Origin: an uncultured Erysipelotrichaceae bacterium | GTDB taxonomy: Bacteria; Bacillota_I; Bacilli_A; Erysipelotrichales; Erysipelotrichaceae | Direction of reading: 5' to 3' | Assembly: GCA_934675465.1 (NCBI GenBank) | Contig: CAKUQM010000036.1 | Location: 1 to 18,304 of the forward strand | Length of the DNA: 18,304 nucleotides | Part shown: in pieces, positions 6,858 to 13,852 of the stretch | Layout: every line of letters begins with the position of its first letter | Numbering within the stretch: the first letter of the stretch is position 1 | Position numbers and translations under genes: made by a program | Notes under the pieces: generated by a model | Seen by the model: the letters and a program-made list of their open reading frames with translations, nothing else | The model's database searches: none | What the model was told of the DNA's origin: nothing

Positions 6858-8780
6858 TTAACTTGCTTTATTCACAAACAATTGAATAAAAGAATCATAC
6901 TCATTACATGAAAGTAATTCTTTCTTTGTTTTATTATCAGTAATTGCAGATGTTATTATGCCAAACACGTCTTTAAAAAATGATCTATCCTCATTTTTTA
7001 AAGCAATAAGAAAAACATAATTTACAGACGTAGTTCCCCAAGATATCGGTTCCTTTGAAAGAATAACGCTTATACAAGACCTTAAAACACATTCTTCTTC
7101 TGTATTCATAGAATGTGGAATTGCTAAGTCATCTATAGCAGTTGAAACAATATTTTCTCTTTCAACGAGCTTATCATAAAACTTTTCATTGACAAACTTC
7201 TTTTCTAGTAATAATTTGTTAATTTTTTCAAACACTTCATCTTTAGTTTTTAACCCAACATCAAAAAAGAATAAATCACTTCTTACAAATTTTCTAATAC
7301 TATTCTCTATTTCTTGTTTCTTGTTTTTGTCAACAATGCTTTCAACCATGTTTTTAATTTTTTGAATATCTGCATCTGTTGGTAAACAGCCAATCTTCAC
7401 AGTTGGAACCGAAATAGAAAACGGAACTCTCATAGTAGATATTAATAAATCAATATTTTCAAAATTCAAATCATTAAAATCGCTGACTATATCCACTAAA
7501 TACAACGAACTAATTTCCTGTTTAATCTTATTAAAAAGTATTTTACCCAAATTATAATAATCATAAATAACAATTGCACAGTTTACTTGTTTTTTACTGT
7601 TTCTCTTCTCATCAATTAACATTGCTAAATGAATCGCTATGTAAGATAATTCTGTATTATTAATTTCTACATTAGCTTGTTCAGAGATGATACTTCCAAT
7701 ATATTTAGCCAAAAAATATAAGAATTTATAGTCATCACCAATTCCAGAAAATTGTCCCTTTGGCAACTTAACATTATTTCTTAGTCTAGTTATTAAATTT
7801 GAAATATGAAAAGCAAATCTAACCTTAAAACCATCATCTCTTAAATCAAGGCTGTAATACTTATGAACATTAAACACAATTAAATCAATGATATCTAGCG
7901 CTTCTTTAGATATAACACCATTTAAACTTTCATATGTTATTTTTTCAAAATCTTTCGTTATAGCTCTAGTAGACATTAGAATAGACACATTTAAAAGCGC
8001 AGCAAAATCAACTGACACTCCTATATCAAACAATTTTCTATGAATCTGTTTTGTTATTTCTATGACCTTTTTACCATACAACGTTTCAGAACGAGTTACT
8101 CCTTGATAATAATTTGAAGATTCTTTTTGTTGCAAAGAAACCTCTATTAAAATCGCAAGATGTAAAACATAGTTTTGAAGCGAATACTCATCTATGAAAG
8201 CATCATTAATATCTAAAACACTTCTAACAATTGTTTTAAGATCATCAAAATTAATATGTTTAAAATAGATTTGAAAATCATCTAATCCATACGACTTGTT
8301 TTCTATATCCTCGTTCAACAAAGAAAGAACATATTTTCTCTTGTCATTCTCGTCGCCAACAATACTAATTATTCCTCTTTTTATTTTTATTTGTAAATTA
8401 TAGTTTGATACTTCTTTTTTCAACTTTAATATATCACTATTAAAAGTTGACTCGGAAATGTAATCAGAATCCATAATTTGTTCCATAGAAATTGCTTGAT
8501 TCGTAATCAATGTCTTATAAACAATTTCTCTTTTTCTTTTATCATAATCAAAATCTAAATCACTGATTTCTGATAAATATTTTTGTATTCTAATACTATC
8601 GATCAAACTATAGCCTTCTCTTGACGAAGCTATTACATATTCAAAGTCATAATTTAATTCCTTAACATAATTAATTACACTTCTTCTTGAAACGCCTAAA
8701 AACTCTTGTATTTCACTTGAAGATACACAAGAGTTTTTGTCCATTAAAAATTTAAGTAATAAATATTTTTTCTCCAACAT
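6858..8780 (-). CDS. PRD-containing PTS-regulated transcription activator (LicR/MtlR-like)
   Basis: A 640-aa modular regulator. Residues 1-60 form a winged HTH (SSEIQEFLGVSRRSVINYVKEL). A second HTH-like region covers about 85-150. PRD1 (about 170-285) has its first histidine H207, but the expected second one appears replaced (N264 region). PRD2 (about 290-395) has H325 and H384. An EIIB-like domain follows (about 398-485) in which the usual catalytic Cys loop reads VIYDYYNLGK, so it lacks the active cysteine. The end is an EIIA(Fru/Mtl)-type domain (about 500-640) with H556 in LAIPHS. Such proteins activate their own PTS operon according to phosphorylation by HPr and the cognate EIIB. It starts two bases after the GH1 stop with only a weak ribosome site, implying translational coupling. 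Target promoter: most likely the one near 13442-13478. Confidence 0.88.
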   Translation of the reverse strand: MLEKKYLLLKFLMDKNSCVSSSEIQEFLGVSRRSVINYVKELNYDFEYVIASSREGYSLIDSIRIQKYLSEISDLDFDYDKRKREIVYKTLITNQAISMEQIMDSDYISESTFNSDILKLKKEVSNYNLQIKIKRGIISIVGDENDKRKYVLSLLNEDIENKSYGLDDFQIYFKHINFDDLKTIVRSVLDINDAFIDEYSLQNYVLHLAILIEVSLQQKESSNYYQGVTRSETLYGKKVIEITKQIHRKLFDIGVSVDFAALLNVSILMSTRAITKDFEKITYESLNGVISKEALDIIDLIVFNVHKYYSLDLRDDGFKVRFAFHISNLITRLRNNVKLPKGQFSGIGDDYKFLYFLAKYIGSIISEQANVEINNTELSYIAIHLAMLIDEKRNSKKQVNCAIVIYDYYNLGKILFNKIKQEISSLYLVDIVSDFNDLNFENIDLLISTMRVPFSISVPTVKIGCLPTDADIQKIKNMVESIVDKNKKQEIENSIRKFVRSDLFFFDVGLKTKDEVFEKINKLLLEKKFVNEKFYDKLVERENIVSTAIDDLAIPHSMNTEEECVLRSCISVILSKEPISWGTTSVNYVFLIALKNEDRSFFKDVFGIITSAITDNKTKKELLSCNEYDSFIQLFVNKAS

Positions 8781-8782
8781 AT

Positions 8783-10243
8783 TTAATCTAAATTTTCACC
8801 ATTAGTCTCAATTACCTTTTTATACCAATAAAAACTATCTTTTTTAATCCTTGAAAAATCTCCAGTACCATCATCATTTTTATTTACATAAATAAAACCA
8901 TATCTTTTTCTCATCTCTCCTGTAGTATTACTAACAGAATCAATACAAGCCCAAGAAGTATAACCTATTAGATTAACGCCATTTCCTATTGCTTTCTTCA
9001 TAGCATTAAAATGTTCTCTAAAATATTCAATCCTATACTCATCATGAACTTCACCATTTTTATCAACTATATCATAAGCTCCTAATCCATTTTCAACAAT
9101 CATAATAGGCTTTCTATAACGACCATATATTTTCTCAAGCGAATATTGAAGACCACCACAGTCAACAGCCCAACCCCAATCAGAATACTTAAGATATTTA
9201 TTCTTAATTCCATGAGACGCAAGTTCTTGCTTATCGACCTGATGAGTTGTATATGTTTGAGACATGTAATACGAATAAGTAAACATATCTACTACACCAT
9301 CTTTTAAATCTTTTTTATCTTCTTCGGTAATATCTAACGTCACACCATGTTCATTCCATAAGCGTTTTGAAAAACTTGAATATTCACCAAAGCAATGAAC
9401 ATCTCCGCAATAATACCAATCAGCTTCCCATTTATGATACGCATTTAAAATATCTTTTGGATCACAAGTTCCTGGATATATAGGAACACCTGCCAACATG
9501 CACCCAACCATATTTTGTGAATTTATCTCATGGGCCAGCTTTACACACCTTGCACTCGCTACCAACATATAATGAATTTTTGTATAAGCAAGTTGATAAT
9601 CAAAATCTGTTGCTCCCTCATGCATAAAATGAATAGGGAAATTAATCTCGTTAAAAGTTAACCAATATTTAACTAAATCTTTATACTCAATTAAAACAGT
9701 TTTAGCATATTTCATAAACAAATCAATATACTTACGATCTTGCCAATCTCCATACTTTTCTTCTAAATACAATGGCGTATCAAAATGCCAAATAGTTACC
9801 AGAGGTTCTATGTTATACTTACGTAATTCCTTGAAAACATCTCTATAAAAATTCAAGCCATCTTCATTAGGTTTTTCTTCCTCACCAGTCGGAAATATTC
9901 TACTCCAAGAAATAGACATTCTAAAAGTTTTAAAACCCATTTCTGCAAACAAAGCGATATCTTCCTTATAATGATGATAGAAATCAATTGCCTCATGATT
10001 AGGATATAATTCACCATCAAACACCGCATAATGACAACCCTTAGCTAAAACAAAACCATTTCTATCCTTTTTACACTTATTACCAAATTCATCAATATAA
10101 GTAATGCATCGAGGACTATTTACACTTCCACCAGTTGAAACATCGGATTTCGCCATACCTCTACCATCCACATTCCAAGCACCCTCTACTTGATTAGCAG
10201 CTGTAGCACCTCCCCATAAAAAATCTTTTCTAAATTCGTTCAT
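8783..10243 (-). CDS. GH1 6-phospho-beta-glucosidase
   Basis: A 486-aa family 1 glycoside hydrolase, normal length, cytoplasmic (no signal peptide). The acid/base glutamate is E199 in TFNEIN and the nucleophile E384 in IVENG. The FLWGGATAANQVEGAW start and the MAKSDVSTGG segment (30-39) are typical of the BglA/AscB group. The DSVSNTTGEMRKRYGF segment (435-450) carries S438, K446 and Y448, the candidates for binding the 6-phosphate. It would split a 6-phospho-beta-glucoside made by the PTS into glucose-6-phosphate and an aglycone or sugar. A good AGGAG site precedes the ATG. It sits between the lactonase-like gene, from which it is separated by a 55-base gap with a hairpin, and the regulator. 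Cellobiose-6-phosphate versus an aryl-beta-glucoside cannot be decided here. Confidence 0.93.
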   Translation of the reverse strand: MNEFRKDFLWGGATAANQVEGAWNVDGRGMAKSDVSTGGSVNSPRCITYIDEFGNKCKKDRNGFVLAKGCHYAVFDGELYPNHEAIDFYHHYKEDIALFAEMGFKTFRMSISWSRIFPTGEEEKPNEDGLNFYRDVFKELRKYNIEPLVTIWHFDTPLYLEEKYGDWQDRKYIDLFMKYAKTVLIEYKDLVKYWLTFNEINFPIHFMHEGATDFDYQLAYTKIHYMLVASARCVKLAHEINSQNMVGCMLAGVPIYPGTCDPKDILNAYHKWEADWYYCGDVHCFGEYSSFSKRLWNEHGVTLDITEEDKKDLKDGVVDMFTYSYYMSQTYTTHQVDKQELASHGIKNKYLKYSDWGWAVDCGGLQYSLEKIYGRYRKPIMIVENGLGAYDIVDKNGEVHDEYRIEYFREHFNAMKKAIGNGVNLIGYTSWACIDSVSNTTGEMRKRYGFIYVNKNDDGTGDFSRIKKDSFYWYKKVIETNGENLD

Positions 10244-10266
10244 ATTTACATTCTCCTATAAGCTAG

Positions 10267-10295
10267 ATACCAAGAAGCGATATGCTTCTTGGTAT
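10267..10295 (-). promoter_or_regulatory. Perfect intercistronic hairpin between the lactonase-like gene and GH1
   Basis: ATACCAAGAAGC and GCTTCTTGGTAT form a perfect 12-bp stem around a 5-base loop (10279-10283), filling most of the 55-base gap. No T-tract follows on the minus strand, so transcription is not expected to end here. The likely roles are mRNA processing or 3'-end stabilisation that sets different levels for the genes on either side. Confidence 0.6.
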
Positions 10296-10298
10296 TCT

Positions 10299-11492
10299 TT
10301 AATACTCAAAATATGTTAAACACTCAGGATGCACAGCATCAATATTTTTTTCATAAGTTAAGCTATCGTCATTATTGATTTTGAAAGACGAAATACCATT
10401 CTCTTTATTATCAGTATTCATAACTAACAAATGCGATTTATCAATACTTAATTGTATTTGTCTCACGCCTGTTCCATAAGAAGGTAAGAATTGGGTAATC
10501 ACTGGATTTAATGGATCCTCAATATCATAAACCGCAACATAATTAGGCAAATACTTGTTATGATATAAATTATTATTTTTATCATTTGATCTTAATTCAG
10601 CATTATCACCGGAAACACCTAAATATAATTTGTTTCCTCTTGGAGAAACCATTACATCCACCGAACCACACACATTAGCTTCTTTGATTTGAAGAGGAAA
10701 ATCCTTTATATGTTCTAAGTGCCCTGATTCATCGTATTTTAAAATACAACAGCTCTCTAATTTTTCATATACACCATATATCAAATTTTCTTTTTCATAG
10801 AAATCAACATACTTTGGATGAGCAAAATCTGTAACTTTACAATCATCAATCAAAACAAGCTTTTTATTATCATAATCAATTTTGTAAGTATAATATCTAT
10901 CAAGACCTTTATCAGCTACCAGATAAATACCCTTATTGCCAGGAAGAGGTCTAATTTGGTGTAATAACGACATTTTATTGCCCTTTACTTCTGGATTATG
11001 CATCGTGTAGTCTAAAATATCGCCAAGACTGCCATCTTCATTAATCTTTATCAATTCTATAGCAGCATCATCATAAGTCAATTCATTTGCAACCTTACCA
11101 TTCTCATCTCTTCTAAGCTTAATTGCAATACTTCTTGTAGAACCATGATGAACAACAATTAAGTAGTTCTCTGTTTTATCAAATACACAATAACAAGGAT
11201 TTGAAGTGTAAGTCTTAATCCTATTAACAGATTCAATTTCTAAACCGTTTAGCTTTGCAGCCAACGCATAGCCACCTTCATTTCTTCTGTCTTCGGTGTG
11301 CTTTGTTTCATCAACAAAATACAAATACCCTTTTTTCGATATCAATACCGGAGATCCTACTGAAACTTCAGGATAATAATTCTTAATAGCTTTCAGATCA
11401 CCGCTTTTTTCAGCTTCACATACTGTTATTCCGCAATCATCGTTAGAATCAAACCAACGCCAACTTCCTAATAGAGCATAATCATTTTTCAT
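10299..11492 (-). CDS. Beta-propeller lactonase-family protein (YbhE/Pgl-like)
   Basis: A 397-aa protein with repeated strand-turn-strand segments such as GYLYFVDET, NYLIVVHHG, GIYLVADKG, GNKLYLGVSGDN, NYVAVYDIEDP and SHLLVMNTDN, the pattern of the seven-bladed 6-phosphogluconolactonase (YbhE) family. The late segment GVRQIQLSIDKSHLLVMNTDN resembles the family's conserved C-terminal blade. No signal peptide. It begins one base after the EIIC stop, so it is an integral part of the PTS operon, not a neighbour by chance. Family members open sugar lactones; here the substrate might be a phosphorylated aldonolactone from an oxidised disaccharide taken up by this PTS, but that is inference. Similarity is to the fold and family pattern; catalytic residues of this family are not clear enough for me to point to. 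Confidence 0.7.
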   Translation of the reverse strand: MKNDYALLGSWRWFDSNDDCGITVCEAEKSGDLKAIKNYYPEVSVGSPVLISKKGYLYFVDETKHTEDRRNEGGYALAAKLNGLEIESVNRIKTYTSNPCYCVFDKTENYLIVVHHGSTRSIAIKLRRDENGKVANELTYDDAAIELIKINEDGSLGDILDYTMHNPEVKGNKMSLLHQIRPLPGNKGIYLVADKGLDRYYTYKIDYDNKKLVLIDDCKVTDFAHPKYVDFYEKENLIYGVYEKLESCCILKYDESGHLEHIKDFPLQIKEANVCGSVDVMVSPRGNKLYLGVSGDNAELRSNDKNNNLYHNKYLPNYVAVYDIEDPLNPVITQFLPSYGTGVRQIQLSIDKSHLLVMNTDNKENGISSFKINNDDSLTYEKNIDAVHPECLTYFEY

Positions 11493-11493
11493 A

Positions 11494-12765
11494 TTATGCT
11501 TCCGTTCCTTCTTTTTCTAGTTCTTTTTTATCAGCAGCTTTTAAGAAAGGGTAGAAAATTGCACAGTTAATAACAATCATAATAAGTGATGCTATAACAG
11601 CTTTAACTGGTGTTGTATTGGTTATGAAAGCACCTATCAAAGTTGGTGTCATCCATGGCATAATAACTCCTGTAAAATATCCAACAACACCGGTAGAACA
11701 TAGTATCATCCAATATGCACAATTAAACACGGATGTAATCAACATCGGAATCAAAATCATAACATTGAACATACAAGGTAAGCCAAACAGTATTGGTTCT
11801 CCTATGCAGAATATAGCAGGTACAACGGAAGCCTTGCCAATTGATTTAATCGCACTAGACTTCATAAGACAACAAGTAATACAAATACATAATGCCATTC
11901 CATATCCACCAGGATACAACATTTGACAGAATTGGTATTCAATCATATTAGGCAACGCTTCTCCAGCTAATAAAGCTTTTTGATTAGCAGCGGATGCCGC
12001 CATTAACAACACCAACATTGGAGAGAATACTGCGTTTCCATGAATTCCACACCACCAAGCAAAATTTGCGAAAATAAATATTAGTGTAAATCCTACCGGA
12101 GATAATCCAACTTTAGATACAGGCTCTTGAATTAACATAAACAACATATTTTGGAAATCGCCGTATTGTGTCAATGAAGTAAGCACATTTAATAATCCAG
12201 CCACAGCAAATATAATTGCGGATGGGATCAAAATTGCGAAGCTGTCAGCAACAATAGATGGAACACTTTCTGGCAATTTAATATTTAGTTTTGCGTCTAT
12301 CATCTTTTTAATTGATAATGGAACAAGAACACCAACAAGCATTGCACAAATCATTCCTTGTGTTCCTAACCAAGTAACTGAGATATCGCCATTTTCTGTA
12401 AATGGAGTTATCATCAAAAATACCCCTATAGCAACTACAGCAGATACAACTCTTTGTTTTAGCTCAATTTTTCTAGAGAATTGGTAAGCTAATATCATAA
12501 CAATATAAAGTGATAATAAGCCTAGTGTACAGTTACAAATCTTATAGCATGTAGACACTAGATTTGGTACGCTATTTACAATTTTTTGCCATGGTCCCAA
12601 ATCCAACGAAGCGATTAATAGGGCGAAAGACCCGATTAATACAACAGATAAAGTTGAAGACATTGTTTCTGTAATAGCTGCCATTACTTTACTTCGTGCC
12701 ATTTTTGCCGATACTCCAGTCAGTGCATTTAAAAAAGCATCTAATTTTTTATTTTTTTCTTTCAT
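11494..12765 (-). CDS. PTS EIIC permease, lactose/cellobiose family
   Basis: A 423-aa multi-spanning membrane protein, about ten hydrophobic segments. Family hallmarks are WWCGIHGNAVFSP (237-249), the substrate-site loop usually written GIHG, and IGEPILFGLPCMFN (321-334), corresponding to the conserved N/G-E-P-I-x-F-G-x-P segment. It would carry a beta-glucoside or disaccharide across the membrane while EIIB phosphorylates it. It is preceded by an AGGAG site and lies nine bases after the EIIB stop. The cognate EIIB and EIIA genes are immediately upstream, giving a complete lac/cel-type system of separate subunits. The actual sugar is not readable; GH1 downstream indicates a beta-glucoside. 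Confidence 0.92.
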   Translation of the reverse strand: MKEKNKKLDAFLNALTGVSAKMARSKVMAAITETMSSTLSVVLIGSFALLIASLDLGPWQKIVNSVPNLVSTCYKICNCTLGLLSLYIVMILAYQFSRKIELKQRVVSAVVAIGVFLMITPFTENGDISVTWLGTQGMICAMLVGVLVPLSIKKMIDAKLNIKLPESVPSIVADSFAILIPSAIIFAVAGLLNVLTSLTQYGDFQNMLFMLIQEPVSKVGLSPVGFTLIFIFANFAWWCGIHGNAVFSPMLVLLMAASAANQKALLAGEALPNMIEYQFCQMLYPGGYGMALCICITCCLMKSSAIKSIGKASVVPAIFCIGEPILFGLPCMFNVMILIPMLITSVFNCAYWMILCSTGVVGYFTGVIMPWMTPTLIGAFITNTTPVKAVIASLIMIVINCAIFYPFLKAADKKELEKEGTEA

Positions 12766-12774
12766 TTTTTGCTC

Positions 12775-13083
12775 CTATTCCTTAATTTTTTCTAAAACTG
12801 CGTTTAATACATTTTCACCATTCATACGTCCATAATCAACTGTGTTAATAACCATAAAAGGAACACCAGCTGAACCAAATTTTTCTTCAAATTCCTGTAG
12901 TTTGTAAGCTAATTGTGGTCCTAATAAGATTATGCTTGCTGTGTTTATAACTTCAGCTAAATCATCATAGCTATATGCAGAAACATTTGATTCTATTCCT
13001 TTTTCTTCTGCTGCTTTTGCAATCTTTTTTGCTAGCATTCCAGTGCTAGCCCCCCAATTACATACCAAAACAATATTAAGCAT
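12775..13083 (-). CDS. PTS EIIB, lactose/cellobiose family
   Basis: A 102-aa cytoplasmic subunit. The phosphorylatable cysteine is C8 in IVLVCNWGASTGMLAKK, followed by the phosphate-binding loop. The rest (an alternating beta/alpha pattern ending in NTVDYGRMNGENVLNAVLEKI) matches the family's Rossmann-like fold and its normal length. It takes phosphate from EIIA and gives it to the sugar held by EIIC. It may also phosphorylate the PRD domains of the regulator. The ATG at 13083 has a near-perfect AAAGGAGGTG ribosome site and overlaps the 3' end of the EIIA gene by eight bases. Confidence 0.93.
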   Translation of the reverse strand: MLNIVLVCNWGASTGMLAKKIAKAAEEKGIESNVSAYSYDDLAEVINTASIILLGPQLAYKLQEFEEKFGSAGVPFMVINTVDYGRMNGENVLNAVLEKIKE

Positions 13084-13393
13084 TTTTATTCACCTCCTTT
13101 AGAATAAAGATTATATATTTAGCCATGTCTAACATTATTTCTGCAGATAATAGGATGTCTGACATGTGTACTAACAAATATGATAATTCGAACTTTCCAT
13201 CATTTTGAGATGAGTAAACAAGAATTTCCTTATGGCCACGATGACCTAAACGATAAGATTCTTCTGCTTGCTTATAAAATGCCTCAGCTTTTTCGAATTC
13301 CCCTTTTTTCGCACTTTCTATCGCATTTATAGAGTTGCTTCTGCTTTCACCCGCATTAGCAATAACCATACAAATTTCTGTGTTTAATTCCAT
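13076..13393 (-). CDS. PTS EIIA, lactose/cellobiose family
   Basis: A 105-aa all-helical subunit. The phosphorylated histidine is H76 in YLLVHMSDILL and the conserved metal-binding aspartate three residues later is D79, matching H78/D81 of lactose EIIA. Length and the helical pattern (ANAGESRSNSINAIESAKKG, then AEAFYKQAEESY) are typical; these proteins form trimers and accept phosphate from HPr. It is the first gene of the operon, with an AGAGG site before the ATG and the promoter candidate about 50 bases further upstream. Confidence 0.92.
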   Translation of the reverse strand: MELNTEICMVIANAGESRSNSINAIESAKKGEFEKAEAFYKQAEESYRLGHRGHKEILVYSSQNDGKFELSYLLVHMSDILLSAEIMLDMAKYIIFILKEVNKNA

Positions 13394-13441
13394 ACATTAC
13401 CTCTTTTCACCATTATTTTCTTTCATAGCATTTAAAAAAAA

Positions 13442-13471
13442 TAGTTAATCGTTTTCACAGTGAATGTGCAA
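13442..13471 (-). promoter_or_regulatory. Candidate promoter of the PTS operon
   Basis: TTGCAC (13471-13466) and TAACTA (13447-13442) on the minus strand with 18 bases between, about 50 bases before the EIIA start. The weak -10 box is what one expects of an activator-dependent promoter. The inverted repeat at 13460-13478 covers its -35 box and the cre-like site its -10 box. Confidence 0.4.
13444..13457 (-). promoter_or_regulatory. cre-like CcpA operator overlapping the PTS promoter
   Basis: TGAAAACGATTAAC on the minus strand matches the cre consensus TGWAANCGNTNWCA at all but the last two positions. It overlaps the -10 box of the candidate promoter, where CcpA binding would repress in the presence of preferred sugars. 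Confidence 0.4.
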
Positions 13472-13478
13472 TATTCAC
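13460..13478. promoter_or_regulatory. Inverted repeat over the PTS -35 box, possible activator site
   Basis: GTGAAT and ATTCAC with a 7-base spacer, centred on the candidate -35 box. It is a reasonable binding site for the PRD activator encoded at the end of the operon, but nothing in the sequence proves this. Confidence 0.3.
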
Positions 13479-13484
13479 CATTCT

Positions 13485-13517
13485 AAAAAAGACCGAATCA
13501 TTATCAATTCGATCTTT
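13485..13517 (-). terminator. Terminator downstream of the GH1 relic
   Basis: On the minus strand AAAGATCGAAT (13517-13507), 8-base loop, ATTCGGTCTTT (13498-13488): 11 bp with one G-U pair, followed by more Ts to 13485. It ends just before the PTS promoter and insulates it from upstream transcription. The arms are nearly the same as the terminator at 6800-6823. Confidence 0.75.
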
Positions 13518-13582
13518 CATGTAATAACATTATTATTTTTCGATAAGTAACAAACAGAACTGCAATAGTCCATTAGTCTTTT

Positions 13583-13845
13583 TTATTTTTTATACCAATA
13601 AAATGATTTCTTTCTACATCTTTTATTGCTTCCATATCCGCAATCATTTTTATCAACATATATAAAACCATCGAAATCAACTTGTTCTTTATTCTATGAA
13701 GCATGTTCATCTTTAGGTTTGCTTGTAAATGGATAACTAACTATGTAAGGAATCTTCTGCAATCAATATTGTTTTATCTCGTTAACAAACACAAACCCAA
13801 AGTATTCCTTATTAGCAATATAACACTTTGGTTCTAGCCACAAAA
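13583..13845 (-). pseudogene. Decayed fragment with a GH1 6-phospho-beta-glucosidase C-terminus
   Basis: One minus-strand frame reads, after two in-frame stops (TGA at 13763-13765, TAG at 13694-13696), a run GFIYVDKNDCGYG...KKSFYWYKK and then a TAA at 13583-13585. This is the usual C-terminal end of GH1 6-phospho-beta-glucosidases; the intact enzyme at 8783-10243 ends with GFIYVNKNDDGTG...KKDSFYWYKK. Upstream of the match the frame reads a further 50 or so residues (with IPYIVSYPFTSKPKDE) that I cannot place. The frame is otherwise codon-like but has no start or ribosome site. It looks like the last remains of a second copy or older version of the enzyme. No other gene is visible in 13394-13852 apart from the promoter and terminator elements listed. 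Confidence 0.65.
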
Positions 13846-13852
13846 GAAATAA

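Noticed and set aside
13485..13517. LicT/BglG-type antiterminator target (RAT) in front of the PTS operon
   Set aside because: The hairpin lies upstream of the candidate promoter, not in the leader, and the regulator is of the DNA-binding type, not an RNA-binding CAT-domain antiterminator.
13583..13845. Intact gene if TGA were read as tryptophan (Mollicutes code)
   Set aside because: A TAG is also in frame, other genes here use TGG freely for tryptophan and do not read through TGA.
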